Assembly: GCF_030704535.1 (NCBI RefSeq)
Contig: NC_081810.1
Location: 8,070,501-8,134,500 of the forward strand
Direction of reading: 5' to 3'
DNA from: Vitis vinifera
Lineage: Eukaryota; Streptophyta; Magnoliopsida; Vitales; Vitaceae
DNA length: 64,000 bases
Of the stretch, positions 46,871 to 59,900 are shown one piece after another. How positions within the stretch are numbered: position 1 is the first letter of the stretch; every line of letters starts with the position of its first letter. The position numbers and the translations under genes were made by a program. The notes beneath the pieces are model-generated. The model was given only the letters and a program-made list of their open reading frames with translations, searched no databases and had not been told where the DNA came from.

Positions 46871-47993
46871 ATTCGCATCATTTTTCTATTATTTTGCTAA
46901 CTTTGCAAGACTTTACAAAATTTGTGTGTTGGATTTCAAATATTAAAACCATGAAAGGGATACACGCCCATATTTCCTAGAGAAAGTTAAATAATATTTC
47001 ATACTATTATAATATTTCACACATTTCGTATGAAATATTTTATAATTGAATAAATTAAATTTTAAGTAAAAAAAATTTTCTATAATTTAAATTTATTTTT
47101 ATTTTTATTTTGTTATTAATAATATAAATTGTTAGTAACTTTGATGAAAATAATTAATAAAACTTTCATTAAAATTTAATATTATAATAGTATATTTAAA
47201 ATGTAATTTTCATATATTTGAAAGAGGGTAATAACTGTTTTATTTATTTTATTTTTTGCATATATTTTAGAATTTTCATACGAAATATATTCTTATTATA
47301 TAAAATAAAAAATCATATTGAAATAATTTAAAAAATAATTTTAATAAATTTTTTGAAATAAACTTTTCAAATCAAGATTTTACTTCACACGTGAATTTAA
47401 TTTATTTATTTTTATCATTTTAAAAAATAAATCACTAAAGAATTAAAAACCTAAACAAAAAAAGAAAAACAAATATGATGCATTATATATAATATAACAT
47501 AATCACACAATATAAATTCATTTTATACAATTTCCATATCCTATAAATATTTTTGGCATTATGAGAAAATCAAAAACTGAAATTTACACCTCTTATGGAC
47601 CTTAGACCCATTACTAGTTTTACCCGTAAAGCATAGTCATCTCTACTAAATAAAAATTAAAATGTTCCATTTGAGATGTTAGAAATTTATCCCTTTTGTA
47701 ATTTTATTGAAACAAACAAATATTTGGGTAAGAGCTATTTTATGTAATGGTGCTCACGTGCAAACATTTACCAAAAACTAGGAACCGATTATATTCTAAA
47801 CGCCGCCAACCTGCTCCTATTTCTACTTCATGCCAATACAGCATATGGATGGGGTCCCCATTGTTCTGTTTCTATACTTCTAACTCATGTACCGGTGTTC
47901 TTCAACATTTTAACATGCTCTGGAAAAAACTACAAGAGAATTCAGGCATCATCAAATGAATCATGGGTTTGCACCCTCGGGGAAGAATGAATC
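46871..47993. other. Intergenic and 3' flank of the R3HCC1L-like gene
   Basis: Very AT-rich to about 47700. The last 250 bases before 47994 are less AT-rich and probably contain the 3' untranslated region of the minus-strand gene. An aataaa on the minus strand at about 47708-47703 could be its polyadenylation signal. Confidence 0.4.
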
Positions 47994-50900
47994 TCAGTTC
48001 ACACCATCATCAGAGCCCCAAGCATCATCCTTCAAAATTTTCCTTGCAACGATGCGCTGCTTTCTGGCCGCCTCCTGTTTCTTCAATTCCCTTGACCCAA
48101 ATGATGTGGAAGGTAGCTTCATTCCCATTGCCTGAGCGATCAGCCTCCCAGCAGTTCTTGCTGATGTCTCTGGCCTTTGCCGAGGAGGCTCCAGATCTGA
48201 AAGCAAATAACACAATGTTTGCCGAGTCTTTTAATCCTTTGGGATTTCTTTTGGCAGAGATAACTTGAGAACCATCAGATGATACTTCGTTCAAGACTCT
48301 TAAAGAAGCATGTATTCATTCAGGGCAATACTGCATAATACTTTTGTGGGATGCTACTTCATAACAATGTGGTATAAAGAAGGGGTAAAATTGAACAAAG
48401 TAGAAAAACTAGGATAGTCGGGCACAAATGTATAAACAAAATGATGATTGTAATTAATATTGCAAGAAATAAGTTATTAGGTTGAAATAATAAGGGGGAA
48501 TTATTGAAAATTTAAAGCCTAACCAACGCTAAGGCAAGATTTAGTGCAAGTTCCAGCCTAAGAAAGGGGAAAAGACTCGGGAGGAAGGATGGATCTATAA
48601 ACAAAAAACAGTGCTTAAATTTGAAGATAAAACATTCATCAGATGATGGCAGAACAAGACAGGACCTGTATTCATTATGTTCAGAAAATATTTAATTAAT
48701 AAGAATCAAAATCGAAGAGAAATATAAGTACTGTTGCTGGACTTCCAAAAATGATTGATAAATTCTCATGACAAAATTATCATGCAAATAATTTTGTATG
48801 TATGTATGTATGTATTAACTTAGGTTTCAGGGTTTCCAGGGTTTCCTCAAACTGCAAATAATTTGATATGCAGTTCAAACTGAATCCAAAAGAAAGAGGA
48901 AAGACTAAGGAGTTTACCTCTTGTTTGAATTGAGTTCAAAAGGATATCAGTCTCATCCAGTACACGGACTGTAAACGGGCAACGGACAAAGTTACAGGCC
49001 TCAATTGCTGCATTAGAAGATTGAGACTCTTAACCATAAATCCAGAACCTAAGATGCCATTAAAAAACTTAACAAAACCCTAGGGCCATAAGAAAATGAA
49101 AAATGCCTGATTTTTAACATAGCATAAGCCTAAAAGAAAAAAGTCAGTATACAACAAAAATCAAGTTGATTTAACATTCAGGCAAGGACAAAAAGAATCA
49201 AAAGTACTTGAAAACAATTCCATTGGTCTTGTGCATGTGCATGTCCATGCACTCTTTTCCAGTCTCTCGCTGCTTTACTCTTTCTTCCTTATTTTTTTTA
49301 TCTATTGTTATTATTATCATTTTTTTTCAGGCAAAATCACTGCAGACAGGAACATTTTCATAAAGTATAATAGAGAAATTAAATAAATAATGAAATTTTA
49401 GTATTTTTCAATTTTCTTTTGCTTCTAAGTACATCATTGTTCTGACTGGAAATTATACTGTTGCAATATCCATCTTTGACTTAATCACAGCACCTGTAAA
49501 TAGAGAATGGAAAACCAGGTGAGGGGCTAGGTTAGGCTTAGGCCTAAAATTTTCGAGTCACCCAAATGCCAATAATATGATTGGGAAATTTTAGCCCAAA
49601 CCACTCAGTTTACATGGGATCAACTCACTATTAATTAAGAACCCATTTATCACATACATTAATCATAGTTAGTGCCCATTTGCTCCAGCTGTACTATTCA
49701 GTAAAGTGTTTCTGTGAGAGGACCTATGGAGAGAAGAGTTTGGTTCAATTCAAACACCTGCTCATGTAGCCTCCACTGCCAAAGCATCTTGATCCTAACT
49801 TTTCTACAAAGAGCTTCTAAGAGGCTAGTTCTCATTTTCTTTTAAGTTCTTTAGGAGGCAACCAAACCACTGTAAAGTACTTTTGACGGTTGGACAACAA
49901 TGTTTTCAAAACCGGACTGGACCAACTGGTCAGACTAGTCGGACTGTCAACCGGTTGACATTCTGGTTCGGTTTGGTTATTTGGCCTCTTATAACTTCCA
50001 GAATCTCCTTCAATTTGGGATGCATGTATTATGCCAAGGCTCAAAAACTGTTTTATTATTATGTAAGGGTTTTTTTTTTTTGGGTTCAGGTTTTATTTTG
50101 GTTTTCTGTAAGAAAGTGAAACCTTTCATACATTCAATTCAAATGGTTGGAAACTTTTTTTTTTATTTTATAAGTAAGCACGGAATTCAATAAAAAGAGG
50201 CAAAATAGCCACAAAGTATACAAGGGGTATACAAGGCTACTAAGGCCTCACAAGCAAAAAACCAATAAAAAACCCACCACCCCTTATCTGGAGGCTAACC
50301 ACTCCAAAAAGCCTATGAGGGAAGACGGCTCCTCTCCAATATACAATTTAGTCCAACCCCATATATTACAAACAAAGAAATATTTAAGTCTCTGTATTGC
50401 TAACACCCCTCCCCCCCCCCTACCCCTAAAAGTTAGTCTATTCCTCTCCTTCCAAACCGTCCAAAAAATAAACAACGGAATGGAATTCAAAAGTTTTTTC
50501 CTTTTTTTCCCCACAAAGGATCCCCTCCAACTAAATAAAACCTCTTTTACAGTTTCTAGAAACAACCACTAAACCCCAAACAAACCCAAAACTAAATCCC
50601 ACAGCACTCTGACCATTGTACAATGTATGAGAATATGATTTACATTTTCCTCTTCACAACCACACAAAAAACAACGATTGGGAAGTTGTCACCCTCTCTT
50701 CTTGAGTCTATCAAGAGTCATAATCTTCCCCCAAGCAGTTTCACGCGAAAAACACAATTTTAGTTGGAACTCTCTCCACCCATATGTTATTTTTTGGAAA
50801 GACGGCCATCAAAGGGCTTTCCAACAAGCTGTATGCTTTCTTTACTCTAAACTATCCGTTTTTTCCTTCCTTCCAAAAAACCAAATCTTCCTCCAAAGTT

Positions 50901-53900
50901 ATCCTGTGACCCCTCAAAACATGCAGCAAGTTGCCTACCATATCCAATTCCCAATCATTAAAATCTCTAATAAACCTCAAATTCCATCCTCCTTCGCCAA
51001 AATTCTGGTCCCACATTTCTTCTATTGTCGCATTCCTTTGAGCAGCCAAAGTGAAGAAATGCGAGAATCTTTAAGACAGCACTGTACCCCCACACCAAAG
51101 ATCAGTCCAAAACCTGATTTTAGTGTCTTTTCCCACTTTAAACGCCATTTTTTTCCCAGCACCATCCAGCTTCCTTCAAAATCTCCTTCCAAAGCCTCAC
51201 TCCAAACACACCAAAAGTCTTTTTGGTCCTCCAACCGAAATCCTCTTGCCCATACTTCGCCATGAGCACTGGCTTCCAAAGATCCTCCTTAGCACAAGCA
51301 AATCTCCAAATCCATTTGCCAAGCAAGGCTTTGTTCAATAGGGTTAGCTTCCTTATGCCAAGCCCCCCTTTCTCCTTATCCACACAAACCGCCTCCCAAT
51401 TGACAAAGTAAGCTTTCCTTTCCAGATTTCCCCCTCCCCACAAAAAATCTCTTTGCAGTTTTTCTAACCTCCTTGCCATAGACTTGGGCATGCTGAAAAG
51501 GGACATTTGATATACTGGCATGCTAGTCATCGTGCTCTTTATAAGAGTGATTCTCCCACCTTTTGAAATATATTGGCGTTTCCAAAGGACAAGTCTCCTC
51601 CTCACTCTCTCTTCCACCCCATCCCACACGGAAGTGGCCTTATTTGGCGCCCCCAGTGGTAGCCCTAGGTAGACTGCAGGCAGCTGCCCCACCCTACACC
51701 CTAGCTCCACTGCCATTTCGTCCACCTCTCCAACCAGGATGATTTCACTTTTAGTCAAATTAATTCTTAACCCTGAAGCAGCTTCAAACCAAAAAAGAAT
51801 CCAACTCAAATGCGTTAAATGCTCATTCTTTACCTCACAAAAAACGATTGTGTCATCGGCAAAGAGCAAGTGTGAAATGTGGACCGCCCGCCCTTTACCA
51901 TGCCGAATGTTACACCCCGAAATAAAACCCCCTTCCACAGCCCTTTTGTTTAAAACGCTCAACACTTCCATTCCCATGACGAAAAGATAGAGGGAAAGAG
52001 GGTCTCCTTGGCGCAGCCCCTTCGAACTTGAGAAGAAGCCAACTGGAACTCCGTTCACCAAGACTAAGAACTTGGCTATGGAGATGCAACACCACATCCA
52101 ACTCAACCACTTTGGACCAAACCCCATTTTTTGCATAACCTTCATTAGGAACTACCAATTAATGCTATCATATGTCTTCTCGATATCCAACTTACAGATT
52201 AGACCTTTCTCACCCCTTTTTTGCCATGCATCAATCACCTCATTTGCAATTAAAGAGGCATCTAAGATCTGTCTTCCCATGACAAACGCATTCTGATCGG
52301 GGGAAACCACTTTTCCTATCACTTTTTTAAGTCTATTGGCCAGCACCTTAGCCAATAACTTATACAGCCCCCCCAAAAGGTTGATGGGTCTAAAGTCCCC
52401 TAGGTCCTCGACCCCTCATCTCTTGGGTAACAGCACCAAAAAAGTATTGTTGAGGCTTTTGAGGAAAGCATTCTGCTCATAGTTTTCCTTAAACATATCC
52501 AATATCTCCTCCTTCACAAAGTCCCAACAACTTTGTCAGAAAGCCAAGGTGAAACCATCTGGTCCTAGGGCTTTATCCCTGTTCATATCCATCAAAGCAG
52601 CCTGGACCTCAGCCTTAGAGAAAGGGAGCTCTAGTAGACCCGCTTCTTGAAGGCTAATTTGGTTCAACTGTAGCCTTCCAATGTCCGCCTTCCAATCCAA
52701 GCATTCTGAGAGCATCTGCTAATAGGCATTCGCTACCCCTTCCCTCACTTTTTGATCCCCTGACAGCCTCACCCCATTTATCTTGATTCTGTCCATGTAG
52801 TTGGCTCTTCTATGGGCGGATGCCATACGGTGGAAATAGCCCGTGTTTCTATCCCTTTCCTTTAACCATAACTCCCTTGAAGCCTATCTCCAATGGGTTT
52901 CTTCTAGGTCCACCCACTTAACGTACCCCTCCTTGGCTTCCTTTTTACAAGCTAATTCCTCATCTGTCAAACTTCTCTCACATTCCATTCGATCCCAATA
53001 CTCCACTTGTTGGAGAGCTGCAGCCTTATTGCACTCCAGACTCCCAAACACCTCTCTATTCCAGATTTTTAAGTTTTGTTTCAACTCCTTCAGTTTTGCA
53101 GTCAATCTAAAGCCGGCACTGCCTCTAACCACCATCCCCTACCACCAACTACGAATTAGATCTTTAAACCCCTCAACTTTGAGCCACATATTTTCGAATC
53201 TAAAAGGGGTGGGCCCTCTCCTTAGGCCACCCCCCTCAAGTAAGATTGGAAAATGATCCGAGATATGCCAAGGTAACCTTCTCTGGACTACCCTACTGAA
53301 CTGGTCAAGCCAGCAGGAAGTCACCAGAAATCTATCTAGCCTGGCCCTTGACTGGTTATTAAGGCCCCCACTCCAGGTGAAAGATTCCCCTTGCAATTGT
53401 AAATCCACGAGTCCTAGCTCGTCTACAACTTGAGCAAACCTCCTCGTAGCTGAGGTTATTCTCCCCTGTCTTCTTCTTTCACTTTGAGAGAGGATGATAT
53501 TAAAATCACCCCCCAAACACCAAGGTTCTTCCCAAATTCCTCTAATCGCCCCGAAAGAGCCTAACACTTGCCGGCCCCAGTCGGACCCGTGACGAAACCC
53601 TTCTCTTGCTTTCCACGATGAAAACCAGGGTTTTGCCTCTTCTCTCCTCCACTTCGACTTCAAAAACCTTCGACTCCACCCCAAAGCTACTCCCCTGCCG
53701 TTTTCTCCGCCTCCCCGATTGGCTTTCTCCCTCATTGCCATTGCCCTCGCTCTCTCTCTCCCTCATCGCTTATAAAAGCAAGAACTATTAAATATAGGAA
53801 CAAGGAAACTCTGAGTTGCAGGAGGAAGAACAGACCTGAAATTTCAAATGGTTGGAAACTTAATGGCATAAGGACACAAATGCATTTTTTCCCCTCCAAT

Positions 53901-56900
53901 ATTGACCCATTGCCTAGGAGTTTTGAGGCAGAGACTTTTTCTCAGCATCAGGGTTTGCTTGGATAGGTGTTTCTAATATGTTGGTTGTATATTTCTAGGG
54001 TTTGATAAGAGGCCCGTAGTCAGGGCCTTGTTAGAAGGGCCATATCCTAGCAACCTTACGAGTTATTTGGCTGGATAGAAATGTTTGGATCTTTGCACAT
54101 AAGAAAAGACTGGTTATTGAGTCTTGAGAGAATATATATTTCCTCACCTATTTGAATGCTAGTTACCAAGCAGTTCTCAGGAAATCTAGTAAGCATCATC
54201 TTAGACGATTGGAGTTCAATAGCCTCCCAGTTAGGAAAGTGGTGGAGAGGGGGTAGAAGAGGGCTATTCCATTAGTTGGTTTGCAAAAACTAAATTTAAA
54301 TGCATAGCCCTTGAGCAATCTAAGTCAGAAGGGTATTGATAGACTCACTAAGATCATAAAAGTGAGATTATTCAAGTGCAATAAAAAGAGCTAGGTTTGG
54401 ACTAGCTATAGAAGTAGAGATACTTGCTTTACTGCAGCATCTAAGTTGCAATGCAATGGGTGTCACCCATTTACTGGTAAAGAGGGATTTAGAAACAGTT
54501 TTGTCTTGGCTAACTAAAAGTCACAGAGGGCCTTTGAGATTTGATCATTGGACAAGGAGGATTATAAAATCGGGGCTGCATTGCTGTTTGTGGAAGCCTA
54601 GATCAGCCAACCACAAAACCAATAGGAAAATAAGAAGGAGAACATAGGTCTCATTGGCACTACCTATGTGAAGATTGGGATTAGTTAGCAGATATACCAA
54701 GGGGATCGCCAGTGCAAGTTTGCATAAAACTTTATGCAAGTGGAGGATGTGTGACATCTTTATACATAGTTGAGGAGTGTTTAGGAAATACAAACTGTTA
54801 TATTAATAATGCTTACATATTAAGGGCATTTTCATAGTTCCACATTTGACAGTTTTATTAGGTAACATGAGTAGAGAAACCATAATCCTGTGAAATCCTT
54901 CAGCCGCCAAAGTTTCTTTCTTCTTTCCATCTTCCTGCTAGTTTCTTTCTCTCTTTTCTTTTTGATGCTCTCTCTCACCGTAAACAATATATAATTCCAA
55001 CTAAAAGAATGATACAAATTCTTGTAATGGCAATTTATCACTCTGCTCATCACATTTGTTAGCTATCTTTTCAAAAGTCAACTTCTTAAAGCTTTCACTG
55101 GCATGTCCATTTCAACCACTTATTCTACCACCATGTAATTACATGTCTGCTCATCACATTTGTTAGCTATCTTTTCAAAAGTCAACTTCTTAAAGCTATC
55201 ACTGGCATGTCCATTTCAACCACTTATTCTACCACCATGTAATTACATGTTTTTTTTTATTTTAAGTATTATGTTATCATTGTATGAGGAGAACAAGAAC
55301 ATAATGTACCCATGCTCTATTTGCTAATTATATGATGCAGCTTTACCTAATTATGACTCTTATTCCAAATAAAAATGTCCTCCAATTGGACCTAGCTACT
55401 CATAGCACTCATACTATGACCAGAAGATAACCGTAGGCCACAGCAGAATCCATGTTACAGAAGTTCTTACTTTATTTATTAACAAAATAAACCCCTTAAA
55501 ATGATGTCAGAAAACAGGTTGCTGTTAAGTACATGTCATTTATACTATAAAGGGAATCCATCTTTCGAAGAAGGCCATCAAGAAAACAAGCTTGTAACTA
55601 AACTCATCCACAAAATCCACAAAAGATACACTCCCAGATAACAGAAAGTAGAGACAAATCCCCTAGTAAAAAATAAAATAAAAGGTTGCAAATAAAAAAA
55701 ATTTAAACCTATCCCCCAAAAGAGATCTCCCTTTAAAAGGTTTTCTTATCATGCCCTCTACAAATGCACTAAAGAACACTTTTTAACATAGATTCTTACC
55801 GTAACAATTAAATCAGTCAATATCAGTCTTTTCCATCAACATGCAAATTGCTACTAAATTAGCTAACTGTTACACCATTACAAAATATTTCTGGAAACAA
55901 AATTAATGAATAAAGATAATAATAGCATGCCACAAATTGCCAAAATTAGTTGAACTATTGATTTGAGATATATTATGATGAGGATGAAACTCCAAGATAT
56001 ACATCAAGAAAGGGAATTAGTATTAGTTGCAATTGAAGTAGGATTAGTATTACTTGGAATTAAATTAGGATTAATATTTGTTGGAGTCTAATTAGGATTA
56101 GCTAGTTAAGTTATAATATAATTAAAATTTGAGTCATGATAGGTTATTAAAGTCCTAATAGACTTTGGATGTTATAATTAGAATTAGAGTCATAATAAGT
56201 TATTAGAGTCTTAGTAGACTTTGAATTTCTTAGAAAAGCCTATAAATAGGCCAATTGATGTAAATCAAAGGGATGAATTGATATTAATAATATTATATTT
56301 TCTTTCATTGCAAGCGTTGCAATCCTCAATGGTGAAATTCCATTGATTTTCTTCTAGGTGAGACTCCTAGAAGGCTTTAGTGAGACTCTAAGGTTTTCAA
56401 TCTTTTCTTCGTGGTTTCTCCTCTCTCTATTTTTTATCTTATATGTTTTCTCTAACATAAAATTTATTCTTTGTTCTTCTCCTTACATCCTAAAAATAAA
56501 ACCCTAGCCCACCTACTTTTCAGTATAGGCAATCATCCTAGTATTGTCCTACATCAATTTTGGTATTAGAGCAAAAATTCTTGACATGAAGGCATGTGTA
56601 ATTAAGGAGTGGAGAAACATATGCAAACATGGTTGAAGGCTACAGTTGTTTTATGCAGCCATTGGTGAACATACCAAGGCTAAATGAAGAGGAGGATCGG
56701 CGACGTACTAGCATCTTCCGAACTCGTATTGCTTACCAAGGGAGACTGTGTACTTTGATTATTGATGGAGGTAGTTGTTCCAATCAAGCTTCAAAGGAGT
56801 TTGTTGAGAAGCATAATCTAAAGACAGAAGGTCATCCAAATCAAGGGAGACTATGTACTTTGATTATTGATAGAGGTAGTTATTTCAATCTAGCTTCAGA

Positions 56901-59900
56901 GGAGCTTGTTGAGAAGCATAATCTAAAGACAGAAGGTCATCCAAATCCCAATCAAATAGCATGGGTAAATGACACATCTATTTTGGTGAGTTCTCATTAT
57001 TTAGTGACGTTTAATTTTAGTAATAATTTTGAGTTATCGGCATGGTGTGATGTTTTGCAAATGAAAGCTGCCCATATTATGCTTGGAAGACCATGGCTCT
57101 TTTATAATAGTTGCCCTATCGATGTTTGACTTCCCAAGGCCAAACATTATCATGAGTGGTGGCAAACATGAAGAATTTGCTGAAATTTCTTTTAAACATA
57201 GGGAATTTAAGAATTTTATTCTTCTACAAGACAGTTTACAAGAAGAGTATGGGAAGCAACTCTTTACAAGCTTGTTGAAGACACGTAATTATTTCGAGAA
57301 TTATCAACTTGTTTTACAACATCAAAAGGTTTTTCGAAGTCTAGTATTTGTCTTGCATGAAATTGAACAAGTTCAAGAGATCTTGAGATCCCGTCTTAGC
57401 ACGGTAAAAAGACGACGAAGAAAGAAAGGGTAGAAGGCATTGCTTGGAATTTCAATTGACTGTGGAAAATCACTAAAACTCGAAGTCAAGTTTTTTTTCA
57501 AATCAGGGGAAATTAATGAGGATGAATCTCTAAGATATATATCAAGAAAGGGAATTAGTATTAATTGCAATTAAAGTAGGATTAGTATTACTTGGAATTA
57601 AATTAGGATTAACATTTGTTGGAGTCTAATTAGGATTAGCTAGTTAAGTTATAATATAATTAGAATTTGAGTCATGATAGGTTATTAGAGTCCTAGTAGA
57701 CTTTGAATGTTATAATTAGAATTAAAGTCATAATAAGTTATTAAAGTCCTAGCAGACTTTGGATTTCTTAGTGAAACCTATAAATAAGCTAATTGATGTA
57801 AATCAAAGGGATGAATTGATATTAATAATATTATATTTTCTTTCATTGCAAGTGTTGCAATCCTCAATGGTGAGATTCCATTGATTTTCTTATAGGTAAG
57901 ACTCCTAGAAAGCCTTGGTGAGACTCTAAGGTTTTCAATCTTTTCTTCGTTGTTTCTTCTTCCTCTCTATTTCTTATCTTATATATTTTCTCTATCATAA
58001 AATTTGTTCCTTGTTCCTCTCCTTACACCCTAAAAATAAAACCCTAGCCCACCTATTTTTGAGTATAGACAACCATCCTAAGGTTGTCCTACATCACATT
58101 AACTATTCTCTTAGAGTTTAAAAACATAACAAATAAAAGAATTTGTTATTAGCAATTGTTGTTGTTCGAAATACAGCAAGTGCCATCGTATCATTGACCC
58201 AACGAATAACAACTTCACGATCTCTGAAGTTCTCAAAGAGCTTCTCCAGATTTGTTGTCCTCGTACTTGGTGGAAAGTCAGCCAACACAAGAACATGTTG
58301 TGTACCATATCTTGCTGAATTCACAACCAAAAAAAAATTAAAAATAAATAAAAATAAAAAATAAAAAATAAATCCTTCACCAAATGTATCTGAAACACAG
58401 TTTATGCACATAAAACCTAGCAGGATTTACAATGATATGGTCAGATGATTGGTTAATATGAGAATATAAGTTTCATCATTATGGTAAGCATCCATTTTCT
58501 GTGCATGTGTTTTATCTAAGCCTACATGGAGGGGGGGAACAAGAGAAAGGAAAACCTCAGTGTCAATGAGAACTTCATTTTTTTGACCTAATCAAGACCA
58601 ATGATCATTAAAACCTCCGTGCTTTTTATTATGTTTCTTATCTATTATCCTTATTTTCTGTCCAGACCAGAAAGGGCACAAATTGATGGGCAAGGAAGTT
58701 CAAAACTTCAAACCAGTTTTATCATGAATCACAATTGTCAAAACGGTAATTCTTTTTATTAGTGGATAACTTAATCAGAAATTTGTAAGCAATTAGAATC
58801 ACCAAATGATCATTCATAAATAAGAGAAAACAAAATGAGTACGAAAAGAACACTGCTGGCACATATTTGACAAACATTACAATTCCATTAAAGACAATAT
58901 AATCAGCAATGGCAAACCATGTCTCTTCCATATCTAAAATATTCTCAATACTTTTCAAAACTGGACTTAGAGAAATTTAGGTCCTGTTTGGGAACTGTTT
59001 TCTAGAACAAAAAAACTAGAAAACACATTTGGCAACCAAAAACTATTTTTTGTTTTCTATTATCAGAAAACATAAAATAGAGTATTTTCAGATAACATTT
59101 TTTAGTTGTTTTCACTTATTTTTTTAGAGTTGTTTTAAAAAACAACTATACAAACATACATGATGATTAAAAATAAAGTTTTAGACATAAAAATTATTTT
59201 TAAAACGGGTTAAAAACATTTTAAGTTCCCAAACAGATTTATGTTCTACAAAACATCAGAGAATTTAAAACCATTCTTTCAAACTATTTTTCAGAATTGT
59301 TTTAAAAAACAGTTACCAAACAAGCCCTTATCTTCTTTGGAGATTCTAGCCAATGGATAATCTTCATTTGTGGCAAGATTTAGGGACTCCATAAATGAAT
59401 TCATTTTGTTCCCATGAGAGAAAGAAGTTTCCATTTTTATTACTAGGACGAAGATCTTATGAGTTATGACCTTTTATAAAAGCACCAAGTGGAACTTGTT
59501 TAGCTCTTTGTGTTACCAAAACCACAATGAAGATGTCATAAAAACATGCAATGGTAAAAACAATTTTTTCTCTGTAGTAAGGCGCCAAATATTTCACTTT
59601 GACCATACACTTTTTCTATTCTTGCTTGTGGTTTATCATTTAGCTCTAATCAATTGTAAAGAACAGAAAATCAGAAACTTCAGCCAGGTGGGTAGAGTAT
59701 GGTAGAGAAAGTGTTTGGCTATATGATATAAATTGTCAAGCCACTAATGGCATTACTTGCATGAGTTTATATAACCTTGAACAGCATTTTCGAAAAGTTC
59801 CCCCTTTTTTTTTTCCTCTTTTTTTTTTTTTTTCCTTTTTATTGTAGTAAAATAATCTATATCAACAAACTGGTTTGATGCCTATGAAGCTTTACTCAAA

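Larger units (their letters stand above)
50138..53861 (-). mobile_element. LINE-1 type retrotransposon with 19-bp target duplication
   Basis: A perfect 19-bp direct repeat, ttcaaatggttggaaactt, lies at 50138-50156 and 53843-53861. It brackets a 3.7-kb minus-strand element (50157-53842). A T-rich run on the plus strand right after the left copy is the element's poly(A) tail. From 53842 down: an ORF1 start, endonuclease half, reverse transcriptase and a C-terminal zf-RVT region. ORF1 is joined directly to the middle of the endonuclease, so a large internal deletion has removed most of ORF1 and the endonuclease N-terminus. It lies in the 9.1-kb intron of the R3HCC1L-like gene in the same orientation. 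Confidence 0.9.
55976..58096 (+). mobile_element. Small non-autonomous LTR retrotransposon with protease-only ORF
   Basis: Two direct LTRs (55976-56556 and 57514-58096, about 580 bp) start t[g/a]atgaggatga and end gtcctacatca. After the 5' LTR comes tggtattagagc, one mismatch from the tRNA-iMet primer site. Flanks tatta (55971-55975) and catta (58097-58101) fit a 5-bp duplication with one change. The 957-bp interior has only a retropepsin-like ORF and no RT or integrase. It lies in the 9.1-kb intron, 57 bp from an exon of the R3HCC1L-like gene and antisense to it. Confidence 0.88.

Noticed and set aside
47963..48268. Plus-strand ORF of 101 residues
   Set aside because: It is the antisense shadow of the last exon of the minus-strand R3HCC1L-like gene.
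50678..51265. Plus-strand ORF of 195 residues
   Set aside because: It is antisense to the LINE ORF2 tail, whose minus-strand translation matches reverse transcriptase and zf-RVT.
56629..57433. Integrated plant pararetrovirus
   Set aside because: LTRs, a tRNA-Met site and target duplication define an LTR retroelement; no movement protein, coat protein or caulimovirid RT is present.
58118..58152. AT-AC (U12-type) or GC-AG intron to explain the odd donor
   Set aside because: The sequence after the exon (ctaataac) fits neither the atatcctt nor the gcaagt donor pattern.
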